DNA of 64,000 bases from contig NZ_JACHIO010000001.1 in the NCBI RefSeq assembly GCF_014203225.1, forward strand, positions 434,001-498,000, written 5' to 3'. The notes under the pieces were generated by a model. That model was not told the origin of the DNA. It did not search any database and was given only the letters and a program-made list of their open reading frames with translations. Positions 17,239 to 25,317 of this stretch are shown here, piece by piece. A program made the position numbers and the translations under genes. The first letter of the stretch is position 1. The number at the start of each line of letters is the position of its first letter. Source of the stretch: Granulicella mallensis. GTDB lineage: Bacteria > Acidobacteriota > Terriglobia > Terriglobales > Acidobacteriaceae.

Positions 17239-18294
17239 ATGCCAGCGAACTCGGGCCAACATAAAAACCGGCTAATCCCATGGATCGTCGCCATCCTTGC
17301 GGTGGCCGTACTCGCATGGCTGCTCCACAACCGCATCACCTTCGACTGGGCCACCCTCGGGCGGCAACTGCGATCCGTCTCTCTCGGATACGTATTCACA
17401 GGCGTTGCCCTGCTCTACCTCGGCTACGGGCTTCGCAGTTGGCGATGGGCCATTCTCCTGACACCCGTCCAGCGCGTCCGCCCGATGGAACTGCTCGGCC
17501 CCCAGCTCATCGGCTTTACCGCCGTCATGCTCATCGGCAGAATCGCCGACCTGGTCCGTCCCTACCTCATTGCCCGCCGCCTGGGTCTCCCGGTCGCCAC
17601 ACAGCTTGCGATCTACTCCGTGGAGCGAGCCTTCGACGTCGGGGCCGCCGCAGTTCTCTTCTCCTTTACGCTCGCGGTCGCACCACATAATCTCCCGCAC
17701 CACGTGCTCTACGTTCAAGCAGGAGCACTCTCACTCGCCGCCACATTCGCCCTCGTCGCGTTTGCCGTCTCCCTGCGTTTTGCCGGAACTACTGTCGCCG
17801 AGCTCATCCGCCGTCTGATTACACCGCTCTCCGCCGATCTTGCGAATCGCGTCAATGACCGCATCGTCGACTTCTGCAAAGGCCTCCACATCCTCTCCAC
17901 CTGGAGAGAGTTCTTCACGGCCTCTGCGATCTCTCTGCTGATGTGGCTCGGCATCGCATGCGGCTACCTGCTGTCGGCACGCTCCTTCACCACCGAGCCA
18001 ACCCTGTCTCACTTCAGCTTTACGGCCACGATGCTTATCGTCGCAGCCAGCCTGGGCGGCTCTATGCTGCAGCTGCCGATCCTTGGCTGGTTTACGCAGA
18101 CCGGCGTCCTCGCCACGGCGTTGCACGGCTTTTTCAACGTTCCCTGGGAGACCGCGACAGCCTGCGGCGCGGTCATGCTCTTCGTCACCACTCTCGACAT
18201 CCTTCCAATCGGGCTGATCGCCGCACGGCTGCAGGGCATTACCCTGCGGGAGGCCGTCGCCGAAAGCGGAGCAAAACAGCATAATCTGTCGTAA
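17239..18294 (+). CDS. Lysylphosphatidylglycerol synthase TM-domain/UPF0104 family membrane protein
   Basis: A 351-residue polytopic protein with about eight membrane segments, starting at 14-30. It carries the family phrases YLGYGLRSWRWAILL, GRIADLVRPYLIARR and YSVERAFDVGAAAV. These proteins share the membrane domain of MprF and are thought to move or modify lipids; no soluble synthase domain is present. It follows the lytic transglycosylase by 20 bp, so an envelope role is plausible (inference). Confidence 0.88.
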   Translation: MPANSGQHKNRLIPWIVAILAVAVLAWLLHNRITFDWATLGRQLRSVSLGYVFTGVALLYLGYGLRSWRWAILLTPVQRVRPMELLGPQLIGFTAVMLIGRIADLVRPYLIARRLGLPVATQLAIYSVERAFDVGAAAVLFSFTLAVAPHNLPHHVLYVQAGALSLAATFALVAFAVSLRFAGTTVAELIRRLITPLSADLANRVNDRIVDFCKGLHILSTWREFFTASAISLLMWLGIACGYLLSARSFTTEPTLSHFSFTATMLIVAASLGGSMLQLPILGWFTQTGVLATALHGFFNVPWETATACGAVMLFVTTLDILPIGLIAARLQGITLREAVAESGAKQHNLS

Positions 18295-18385
18295 CCCGGC
18301 AAAACTGTGATTTCCGTTCATAGGCAGCGAGCGAAAGATCGCAATTGAAAGGGTTTAGCGGCAACACTGATAAAATCCGATTGAC

Positions 18386-18871
18386 ATGAAATGCCCGTAT
18401 TGCGCCTTCACTCAAGACAAGGTCATCGACTCACGCGAGAGCAAAGACGCGAACTCCATCCGGCGGCGGCGGGAATGCGAACGTTGCAACAAGCGTTTCA
18501 CCACCTACGAACGCCTCGATGAAATCCCCTACATGGTCGTAAAAAAAGACGGCCGACGCGAAAACTTCGACCGCCAGAAGGTCCTCACCGGCCTGCTGCA
18601 CTCCTGCCAGAAACGAAAGGTCTCTGTCACGCAGATGCAGGAGATCGTGGACGCTGTCGAAGCCTTCGTCATCGACTCTCCGGAGCGCGAACGCACCACC
18701 GCGTCCGTCGGCGAGCTCATCATGGCGCGCCTGAAGGACATCGACACCGTCGCCTACATCCGTTTTGCCAGCGTCTATCGCGACTTCAAAGATGTTCGCG
18801 AGTTCAAGCAGGAGCTCGAAGAGCTGCTCGGCGGCAAAGACCCTAAATCCAAGCGGCTCGCCTCGCGCTAG
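18386..18871 (+). CDS. nrdR: Transcriptional repressor NrdR
   Basis: A 161-residue regulator of ribonucleotide reductase genes. The zinc ribbon has C3, C6, C31 and C34 (MKCPYCAF and ECERCNKRF). The RRRREC basic stretch binds DNA. An ATP-cone domain follows (about 49-139), with VKKDGRRENFDRQKVLTGL. No nrd gene is in the window. A 33-bp gap separates it from the isocitrate dehydrogenase gene. Confidence 0.96.
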   Translation: MKCPYCAFTQDKVIDSRESKDANSIRRRRECERCNKRFTTYERLDEIPYMVVKKDGRRENFDRQKVLTGLLHSCQKRKVSVTQMQEIVDAVEAFVIDSPERERTTASVGELIMARLKDIDTVAYIRFASVYRDFKDVREFKQELEELLGGKDPKSKRLASR

Positions 18872-18904
18872 CCTCCCCCTCATCTCTAACACGAAGGAAG
18901 AACC

Positions 18905-19930
18905 TTGCCCGACTTTACCCGCACGCACAAGATCACGCTCATCCCCGGGGACGGAATCGGCCCGGAAGTCACCGCCGCCACCGTCAACATCCTCGAAGCC
19001 GCCGGCAAGCAGACCGGCTGCAGCTTCGACTGGCACAACTATGATGCCGGTGCAGACGCCTACGCCAAGACCGGCGAGTACATCCCCAAGGCACTCTACA
19101 AGTCGATCGAGCAGAACCGCGTTGCCCTCAAAGGGCCGGTCACCACGCCCATCGGCGGTGGCTTCTCGTCGATCAACGTAACGCTGCGCAAGAAGTTCGA
19201 CCTGTACGCGAACTTCCGCCCCGTCAAGAGCCTCCCCGGTCTGAAGTCCAACTACCCGGACATCGACCTCGTCATCTTCCGCGAGAACACCGAGGATCTG
19301 TACGCCGGCCTCGAAGTGATGATCAATCCCGACATCGCACAGTCGATGAAGATCATCACCCGCAAGGGCTCGACCCGCATCGCGAAGTCGGCCTTCGACT
19401 ACGCGAAGAAGCATGGCCGCAAGAAGATCCACGCCATCCACAAAGCCAACATCATGAAGCTCTCGGACGGCCTCTTTATCAAGTGCTGTAAGGAAGTCTC
19501 CGAAGAGTTCCCCGACGTCACCTACGCCGAGCACATCGTCGACAACACCTGCATGCAGCTGGTGCTGAACCCCTACCAGTACGACATCATACTGACGGAG
19601 AACCTCTACGGCGACATCCTCTCGGACCTCTGCTCGGCCTTCGTCGGCGGCCTGGGACTGGTTCCGGGCGCCAATCTCGGCGCAGAGTGCGCGATCTTCG
19701 AGGCCGTTCACGGCTCCGCTCCGGACATCGCCGGACAGGACAAGGCCAACCCGACAGCGCTGCTGCAGTCTGCCGTGTTGATGCTGCATCACATCGACGA
19801 AGCAGCCACCGCGGACAAGATTCAGGCTGCGCTGGAGAAGGTCTACGCCGCAGGCAAGACACTGACCCGCGATGTCGGCGGCAAGTCCGGCACACGCGCT
19901 TTTGGCGAGGCTATTATCGCCGCGTTGTAG
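18905..19930 (+). CDS. NAD-dependent isocitrate dehydrogenase (isocitrate/isopropylmalate family)
   Basis: A 341-residue beta-decarboxylating dehydrogenase. The cofactor opening is LIPGDGIGPEV and the substrate loop is SSINVTLRKKFDLYANFRP. In this family a Ser and Asn in that loop suit isocitrate rather than isopropylmalate. The metal-binding stretch lies in DIILTENLYGDILSDLCSAF, and GSAPDIAGQDKANPTALL is also conserved. It should convert isocitrate to 2-oxoglutarate in the TCA cycle. The start is TTG at 18905 with a GAAGGAAGA-type ribosome site just upstream. Confidence 0.87.
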   Translation: MPDFTRTHKITLIPGDGIGPEVTAATVNILEAAGKQTGCSFDWHNYDAGADAYAKTGEYIPKALYKSIEQNRVALKGPVTTPIGGGFSSINVTLRKKFDLYANFRPVKSLPGLKSNYPDIDLVIFRENTEDLYAGLEVMINPDIAQSMKIITRKGSTRIAKSAFDYAKKHGRKKIHAIHKANIMKLSDGLFIKCCKEVSEEFPDVTYAEHIVDNTCMQLVLNPYQYDIILTENLYGDILSDLCSAFVGGLGLVPGANLGAECAIFEAVHGSAPDIAGQDKANPTALLQSAVLMLHHIDEAATADKIQAALEKVYAAGKTLTRDVGGKSGTRAFGEAIIAAL

Positions 19931-19940
19931 TTTTGTTCCT

Positions 19941-20183
19941 GCATTTGCTTTTCTGGTTTGTCATTCCGAGCGGAGCGAGCGAACCTGCTTCCTCCCGTTT
20001 TTCGCCAGTGCTGCCATAAACGCTATGCGGCAGCACTGGCCCTGTTCCAACTCAAATGTTTTTTGGGCGGTACGAGCAAAGAACGGGAGACAACAGGTTC
20101 ACTCGCTGCGCTCGGAATGACAACCAGAAAAGCAACAGCAACAACCAGAAAAGCAACAGCAACAACCAGAAAAGCAACGGCAA
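19941..20183. repeat. Palindromic intergenic repeat, family A copy 4, with a 21-bp tandem repeat
   Basis: Inverted arms (about 19941-20010 and 20070-20125) carry GTCATTCCGAGCGGAGCGAG and CTGCGCTCGGAATGAC. At its right end the unit CAACCAGAAAAGCAACAGCA (+A, 21 bp) is present three times (20121-20183). The arm end seems to have been duplicated in tandem. It lies in the ~300 bp between the isocitrate dehydrogenase and the lipoprotein gene. Confidence 0.85.
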
Positions 20184-20236
20184 GACAAGCAACACCAGCC
20201 TCCCAATCACCATCACCGCATCCTCAAAGGACTACC

Positions 20237-21004
20237 GTGACTCTCCGCTCGACATCGCTCCTCCTCCTCGCCGCCCTCACCCTCACCGGCTGCAAGCACG
20301 ACGCTGCCCCGAAGGCCACCGAGACCGCACAGTCGAGCCCGGTGCCGGCGGTCGATCCCGCCACCACCGGCACCGTCACAGGGGTCGTGCACTTCGACGG
20401 CAAAGCCCCTGCCCGCATTCCCATCGACATGTCGATGGACCCGGCCTGCGCGTTCTCCAAGGACCCCAACCTCAGCGAGCAGTTCGTCGCCACCGACGGC
20501 AAGCTGGCCAACGTGTACATCTACATCAAGTCGGGTATTGCGCCTTCGCAGGCCCCCGCAGGCACAGCCCCCGTCGTGCTCGACCAGAAGGGCTGCCGCT
20601 ACCTGCCCCACGTCGTAGCCGTGCAGCAGGGTGGATCGGTTGAGTTCCATAACTCCGACCCCACGATGCACAACATCCACACCATGCCCTCCACCGTCGG
20701 CAACGAAGGCGTAGACATCTCTCAGTCCCCCATGGGCCAGCCCCAAACCCACTCGTTCAAATCGCCCGAGGTGATGCTGCCCGTCCGCTGCAACAACCAC
20801 CCCTGGATGAACGCCTTCATCAACGTTGCTCCCAACCCATACTTTGCCGTTACCGGCGCGGACGGCAGCTTCACCATCAAGGGTCTACCGGCAGGAACCT
20901 ACACGCTCGCCGCGGTGCATGAGAAGCTCGGCGAACAGGATATCCAGATAACTGTGGCTCCTAAAGCAACCGCCAGTGCCAGCTTTGCCTTCACACCTAA
21001 GTAG
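20237..21004 (+). CDS. Cupredoxin-like lipoprotein with carboxypeptidase-regulatory C-terminus
   Basis: A 255-residue exported protein. The frame is open far upstream through the repeat, but GTG 20237 is chosen. It has a ribosome site (AAAGGA) and gives a lipoprotein signal, a hydrophobic run ending LTLTGC. The middle part carries plastocyanin-like residues: HNSDPTMHNIHTM and VRCNNHPWMNAFI, with a His and a Cys/His pair placed as copper ligands. The end (FAVTGADGSFTIKGLPAGTYTL) is a carboxypeptidase-regulatory-like beta-sandwich. An electron-transfer or copper role in the envelope is plausible but not shown. Confidence 0.75.
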   Translation: MTLRSTSLLLLAALTLTGCKHDAAPKATETAQSSPVPAVDPATTGTVTGVVHFDGKAPARIPIDMSMDPACAFSKDPNLSEQFVATDGKLANVYIYIKSGIAPSQAPAGTAPVVLDQKGCRYLPHVVAVQQGGSVEFHNSDPTMHNIHTMPSTVGNEGVDISQSPMGQPQTHSFKSPEVMLPVRCNNHPWMNAFINVAPNPYFAVTGADGSFTIKGLPAGTYTLAAVHEKLGEQDIQITVAPKATASASFAFTPK

Positions 21005-21052
21005 GATTTCGCCGCAGGAAACTTTAGCTTGCGGCGCTGGAGCACGACTGCC

Positions 21053-21367
21053 ATGAATCTTCATGTTTTGCTGGTCACGCACACGCTGCCGCTGTGGTTT
21101 CTGGTGTTATCGCTCTTTCTTCCGCGCATCTGCCTGCTGATCGCGTGGCTGCAGCATGGTCTCGGGGCTTACATCCCGACCTCCCTCAACCTGATCCAGA
21201 TCATCGTGGCCCTGCTGATTCCACGCATCCTGATCCTCTTCTGGATCTACCAGGACCAGGGCATCGGCCTCTGGTTCCTGATCCACGCCATCGGCCTGGT
21301 GGTCGCATGGGGTGGGGGCGGAAGCCGCGTGGTGAGCCGTCGCCGCGTCAGGGTCATCGAAGATTAA
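21053..21367 (+). CDS. Small hypothetical inner-membrane protein
   Basis: A 104-residue protein with about three hydrophobic segments (around 8-33, 45-63 and 70-88) and an arginine-rich tail (VVSRRRVRVIED). ATG 21053 is preferred over the upstream TTG 21029 because a GGAG lies upstream of it. No family is recognised with certainty. It is followed by a terminator and then asd. Confidence 0.6.
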   Translation: MNLHVLLVTHTLPLWFLVLSLFLPRICLLIAWLQHGLGAYIPTSLNLIQIIVALLIPRILILFWIYQDQGIGLWFLIHAIGLVVAWGGGGSRVVSRRRVRVIED

Positions 21368-21381
21368 GCGAGACCTAACAG

Positions 21382-21412
21382 CTGGTTGTGCGGCAAGCTG
21401 TCGCACAACCAG
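21382..21412 (+). terminator. Rho-independent terminator
   Basis: CTGGTTGTGCG (21382-21392) pairs with CGCACAACCAG (21402-21412), followed by CCGTTGTTTCTT. It lies between the small membrane protein and asd. Confidence 0.65.
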
Positions 21413-21468
21413 CCGTTGTTTCTTGCAGCAATCGTGACGCCGCACAATTCACGCGTTATTCTTGATAG

Positions 21469-22602
21469 ATGGAACGGCGTAACGTAGGCATTCTGGGCGC
21501 GACCGGCATGGTCGGGCAGCGATTTATTCAGCTTCTTGCGAATCACCCCTGGTTCAACATTACCTGGCTAGCCGCCAGCGACCGCAGCGCCGGCAAAACC
21601 TATGCCGACGCCTGTAAGTGGAAGCTCGACACCCCCCTGCCGAAGCACATCGCGCAGATGATCGTGCAGCCCAACACCCCCGAAGCCTCCACCACCGAAC
21701 TGCCGCGCATCATCTTTGCCGCGCTCGACGCCGATATCGCCCGCGAACTTGAGCCCAAGTTCGCCGAGGCAGGTTGCGCCGTCATCTCAAACTCCTCCGC
21801 CTTCCGCATGACGCTGGACGTGCCGCTGGTCATTCCCGAGGTCAACGCCGGCCATCTCGATCTCATCGAGCGGCAGGCCACGCGCAAGACCTCCGGCGGT
21901 TACATCGTCACCAATCCGAACTGCTCGGCCATCGGACTGGTCCTCGCGCTCAAGCCGCTGGAAGACAGGTTCGGCATTGACAGCCTCTTCGTCACCACGA
22001 TGCAGGCCATCTCCGGCGCGGGCTATCCCGGCGTGCCTTCGCTCGACATCCTCGGCAACGTCGTTCCCTTCATCAAGAACGAAGAGGAAAAGATGCAGGA
22101 GGAGGTCGGCAAGCTGCTCGGCTCGCTTGACGGCAGCTCGGTCTCTCCGCTGCCCGCCAAGGTCTCCGCGCACTGCAATCGCGTCGCCGTCGAAGACGGA
22201 CATACCGAGTGCGTCAGCATCAAGCTCCGCAAGCCCGCAACCTACGAGCAGGTCATCGCCGCCTGGGAAGAGTTCCAGCCGCTCAGCGGCAAGGGCCTCG
22301 ACGGCCTGCACCTGCCGACCGCGCCGCTCCACCCGGTGGAGTACGACACCGCCGTCGATCGCCCGCAGCCGCGCCTGGACCGCATGCGTGGCAACGGCAT
22401 GACGTCCACGGTGGGACGCCTGCGTCCCTGCTCGATCTTCGACTGGAAGTTCGTCGTGCTCTCGCACAACACCATTCGCGGCGCAGCCGGTGCCGCCCTG
22501 TTGAACGCCGAGATCCTCGCCGTCCTCGGCAAGCTCGACTTCCGCCAGTTCCCTCCCCTGAAGCAGCCGGTACAGGTTGCGGAAGCGGTGGTGAAGGCAT
22601 GA
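21469..22602 (+). CDS. asd: Aspartate-semialdehyde dehydrogenase
   Basis: A 377-residue enzyme reducing aspartyl phosphate to the semialdehyde, the branch point to lysine/DAP and threonine. It has the NADP loop GILGATGMVGQRF and the catalytic cysteine in TNPNCSAIG (C152). It also has SGAGYPGVPSLD and the histidine region SAHCNRVAVEDGHTE. The ~60-residue extra length and GAGYPG motif fit the archaeal/fungal-like subclass rather than the E. coli type. The stop overlaps the lysC start by 4 bp (ATGA). Confidence 0.95.
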   Translation: MERRNVGILGATGMVGQRFIQLLANHPWFNITWLAASDRSAGKTYADACKWKLDTPLPKHIAQMIVQPNTPEASTTELPRIIFAALDADIARELEPKFAEAGCAVISNSSAFRMTLDVPLVIPEVNAGHLDLIERQATRKTSGGYIVTNPNCSAIGLVLALKPLEDRFGIDSLFVTTMQAISGAGYPGVPSLDILGNVVPFIKNEEEKMQEEVGKLLGSLDGSSVSPLPAKVSAHCNRVAVEDGHTECVSIKLRKPATYEQVIAAWEEFQPLSGKGLDGLHLPTAPLHPVEYDTAVDRPQPRLDRMRGNGMTSTVGRLRPCSIFDWKFVVLSHNTIRGAAGAALLNAEILAVLGKLDFRQFPPLKQPVQVAEAVVKA

Positions 22603-24065
22603 GCACACCCCGCAACCACATCGTCGTCATGAAGTTCGGCGGAACCTCGGTCGAGGACGCTACCGCCATCCTGCGCACCGTAGGCATCGTCACCGGACGC
22701 AAGCGCAAGGGCCTCAACCCCGTCGTCGTGGTCTCCGCCATGTCAAAGGTCACCGACGCCCTGCTCGCCTGCTCTGCTGCTGCTCACGCCGGCCGTGGCG
22801 ACCGCGAGCCCGCGCTGGAGATCTCCTCGCGCCTGCGCGTGCGCCACATCGAAACCGCCGCACGCCTCTCCAGCGGAGATCGTCTCACCGCGCTGCACCG
22901 CTCCATCGACGAGCACTTCGACGCGCTCGATGAGCTGCTGCGCGGCATCGCCGCTGTCGGCGAGCTGACCGTACGCACCTCCGACCTCATCGTCAGCTTC
23001 GGCGAACGGCTCTCCAGCCTGATCATCGCCGCCGCCTTTGCCGAGCAGGGTACCGCCAGCGCCCACATCGATGCCCGCACCATCATCCGCACCGACAGCC
23101 ACTACGGCAAGGCCGCACCCGACGAAGTAGAGATCGAAAGCGCTCTCCTCGCGAAGGTCCTGCCGCTCGTCGACTCCGGGGCCATCCCCGTCATGGGCGG
23201 CTTCATCGGTTCCTCGCCCAGCGGCGAAACCACGACACTCGGCCGTGGCGGCTCGGATTACACTGCCGCGCTCGTCGGCGGCGGTCTGCACGCCGGAGCC
23301 ATCGAGATCTGGACCGACGTCAACGGCATCATGACCACGGACCCGCGCATCTGCCCCGACGCCCTGCGCGTGAAGACCATCAGCTTTGAAGAGGCCGCCG
23401 AGCTCGCCTACTTCGGCGCCAAGGTCCTGCATCCGGCCACGATCCTGCCCGCCGTGCAGAAGAACATCCCGGTCTGGGTGCTCAACAGCCGCAATCCTGA
23501 GAACGAAGGCACCAAGATCACCGCGACGCCGCAGTCCTGCGCGAGTCCGTTCAAATCCATCGCCGCGAAGAAGAAGCTGACCATCATCGACATCGTGGCC
23601 AGCCGCATGCTGCTCGCTCACGGCTTCCTCAAGTCGGTCTTCGACGTCTTCGACAAGCACAAGTGCGCCATCGACATGGTCTCCACCTCCGAGGTCTCGA
23701 TCTCGGTCACGGTCGACTCCAAGGAAGCGCTACCCGCCATCTGCGAAGAGCTGGGCCGCATCGCCGACGTCAAGTACGAGAGCAACAAGGCGCTCATCTG
23801 CCTGGTGGGCGAGGACATTCGCGGCCACGCCGGCATCGCCTCGCAGGTCTTCAGCGCGGTCTCGCACGTCAATGTGCGCATGATTTCGCAGGGAGCCAGC
23901 GAAATCAACATGAGCTTCATGATTAACGAAGAAGATGTAGATGAGGCGGTTCGCTCGCTGCACAAGAGATTCTTTGCCGCACCCGACGCGAGTATCTTCG
24001 ACGTTGAAGCGCGAGCTACACTCGCACGGGACGTTGAAGCGCGAGCAGTGCCCACGAACGCTTAG
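22599..24065 (+). CDS. lysC: Aspartate kinase
   Basis: A 488-residue enzyme phosphorylating aspartate. It opens with the kinase motif VMKFGGTSVED and has the substrate motif LGRGGSDYTAAL. Two C-terminal ACT domains (about 325-470) allow feedback control by lysine or threonine. ATG 22599 is chosen by the 4-bp overlap with asd, although the frame is open far upstream. The tail contains a tandem duplication of GACGTTGAAGCGCGAGC, giving DVEARA twice, not expected in the family. DapB follows after 13 bp. Confidence 0.94.
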   Translation: MSTPRNHIVVMKFGGTSVEDATAILRTVGIVTGRKRKGLNPVVVVSAMSKVTDALLACSAAAHAGRGDREPALEISSRLRVRHIETAARLSSGDRLTALHRSIDEHFDALDELLRGIAAVGELTVRTSDLIVSFGERLSSLIIAAAFAEQGTASAHIDARTIIRTDSHYGKAAPDEVEIESALLAKVLPLVDSGAIPVMGGFIGSSPSGETTTLGRGGSDYTAALVGGGLHAGAIEIWTDVNGIMTTDPRICPDALRVKTISFEEAAELAYFGAKVLHPATILPAVQKNIPVWVLNSRNPENEGTKITATPQSCASPFKSIAAKKKLTIIDIVASRMLLAHGFLKSVFDVFDKHKCAIDMVSTSEVSISVTVDSKEALPAICEELGRIADVKYESNKALICLVGEDIRGHAGIASQVFSAVSHVNVRMISQGASEINMSFMINEEDVDEAVRSLHKRFFAAPDASIFDVEARATLARDVEARAVPTNA

Positions 24066-24078
24066 GAGTTTTTGAATC

Positions 24079-24768
24079 ATGCGCATTCTCGTACTCGGAG
24101 TAGGCAAGACCGGTAAGCTCGTTGCGGAGGTCGCGGCGGAACGCGGCCATAGCGTTCACGTTCTCGACGCGAAGGAAAACAAGGACGCCGCAGCCCTCAC
24201 CGCGCCGTTCGTCGCCGGCTTCGACATCATCATCGACTTCACCACCCCTGAAGCTGTCGTCTCCAACATGCGCGCCTGCCTCGCAACCGGCGCGAAGATG
24301 GTCATCGGCACGACCGGCTGGTACGACAAGCTGGACGACATGAAGTCGCTCGCCGAGCGCCGTGGCGCAGCCCTGCTCTACGGCACCAACTTCTCCATCG
24401 GCGTGCAGATCATGTTCGACCTCGCGAAGAAGATGTCGGCCGCGCTCAAGGACATGGGCTACCACTTTGCCATCTCCGAGACACACCACGAGAGCAAACT
24501 CGATTCTCCCAGCGGCACCGCGATCACCCTCCGCGACGCCGTGCTGGAAACCCTTGGAAACAACAACGAGGTGCCGATTCACGCCACCCGCACCGGCGAA
24601 GTAGCAGGCATCCACACGCTGGAAGCCATCGGCCACGGTGACCGTCTGCTCCTCACCCACGAATCAAAATCACGGCGTCCGTTTGCCGAAGGCGCAGTCC
24701 GCGCCGCGGAATGGCTCGCCTCCCGCACCGGCGTCTACAACGTGCGCGAGGTCTTCGACAAGCTGTAG
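24079..24768 (+). CDS. dapB: 4-hydroxy-tetrahydrodipicolinate reductase
   Basis: A 229-residue enzyme of the DAP/lysine pathway using NAD(P)H. It has a Rossmann start, VLGVGKTGKLVAEVA. The catalytic motif SETHHESKLDSPSGTA carries the key histidines and lysine. It is shorter than the ~270 of the E. coli enzyme, as in the compact subclass. It is the third gene of asd-lysC-dapB. The partner dapA is 3.6 kb downstream, in another unit with dapD. Confidence 0.93.
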   Translation: MRILVLGVGKTGKLVAEVAAERGHSVHVLDAKENKDAAALTAPFVAGFDIIIDFTTPEAVVSNMRACLATGAKMVIGTTGWYDKLDDMKSLAERRGAALLYGTNFSIGVQIMFDLAKKMSAALKDMGYHFAISETHHESKLDSPSGTAITLRDAVLETLGNNNEVPIHATRTGEVAGIHTLEAIGHGDRLLLTHESKSRRPFAEGAVRAAEWLASRTGVYNVREVFDKL

Positions 24769-24769
24769 G

Positions 24770-24876
24770 AACAGCAAGTCAGCGAGTCAGCTTGCTTCGC
24801 GTCAGCAAGTCAGTTGTAGTGTTGCGCCTGACTCGCTGACTGATCACAGCCCACAATCGCTGACTTGTTTGCTATA
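24770..24876. terminator. Hairpin built from an iterated AGTCAGCGAGTCAG word
   Basis: AAGTCAGCGAGTCAG (24776-24790) pairs with CTGACTCGCTGACT (24829-24842). Partial copies of the same word lie in the loop and at 24858-24866. It begins directly after the dapB stop and probably ends the asd-lysC-dapB transcript. It has the same design as the hairpins after the M13 peptidase and phoH genes, but another word. Confidence 0.5.
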
Positions 24877-24995
24877 CGTAACGAAACACGCTTCTTTCAA
24901 CAAAACGTGAAAGGGGCCGAAGACCGCCCCTCCGTGTCGCCACAAGAGATAGAGCCTTCAGCCCTCTGATTTCGTTCGGGATCTAACCCTCTGGC

Positions 24996-25175
24996 TTACT
25001 GGTTGTTCTCGTCGTCCTTCTTTTCGAAATGATCCTCGATGGCTTCAGCACCTTTGTAACCTGCGACGGCTGCTGCGCCTTCCGTCAGGATCGACGCATT
25101 CGGATCCAGCTTCTTCACGCCTTCAACCGCGACTACAGCTCCTGCGATCTTTTCCGCTTCTTCCAAAAATCCCAT
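24996..25175 (-). CDS. Small hypothetical protein
   Basis: A 59-residue protein starting MGFLEEAEKIAGAVVAVEGV at ATG 25175, with an AAAGGAG ribosome site 6 bases upstream. The frame is open a further 17 codons, but this site decides the start. It is amphipathic with a Gly/Ala-rich middle and an acidic/basic tail (HFEKKDDENNQ). No family is recognised. Confidence 0.6.
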   Translation of the reverse strand: MGFLEEAEKIAGAVVAVEGVKKLDPNASILTEGAAAVAGYKGAEAIEDHFEKKDDENNQ

Positions 25176-25317
25176 GACCGACTCCTTTGAAGCATTCAGA
25201 ATGGATACACCCCGTTCGAGGCGCAATCAGGATAGCACTCGAAGGTAACGGAGAACGCGCACAAAACGATCAAATCTGACCGGTTTCCAGGATCACCACT
25301 CGCGATAAACTTTCAGC

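Noticed and set aside
18431-19792. 453-codon minus-strand frame antisense to nrdR and the isocitrate dehydrogenase
   Set aside because: It spans two well-recognised plus-strand genes and has no domain of its own.
19958-20236. N-terminal extension of the cupredoxin-like lipoprotein through the repeat
   Set aside because: The extra ~93 residues come from the palindromic repeat and the 21-bp array. The GTG at 20237 has a ribosome site and gives a proper lipoprotein signal.
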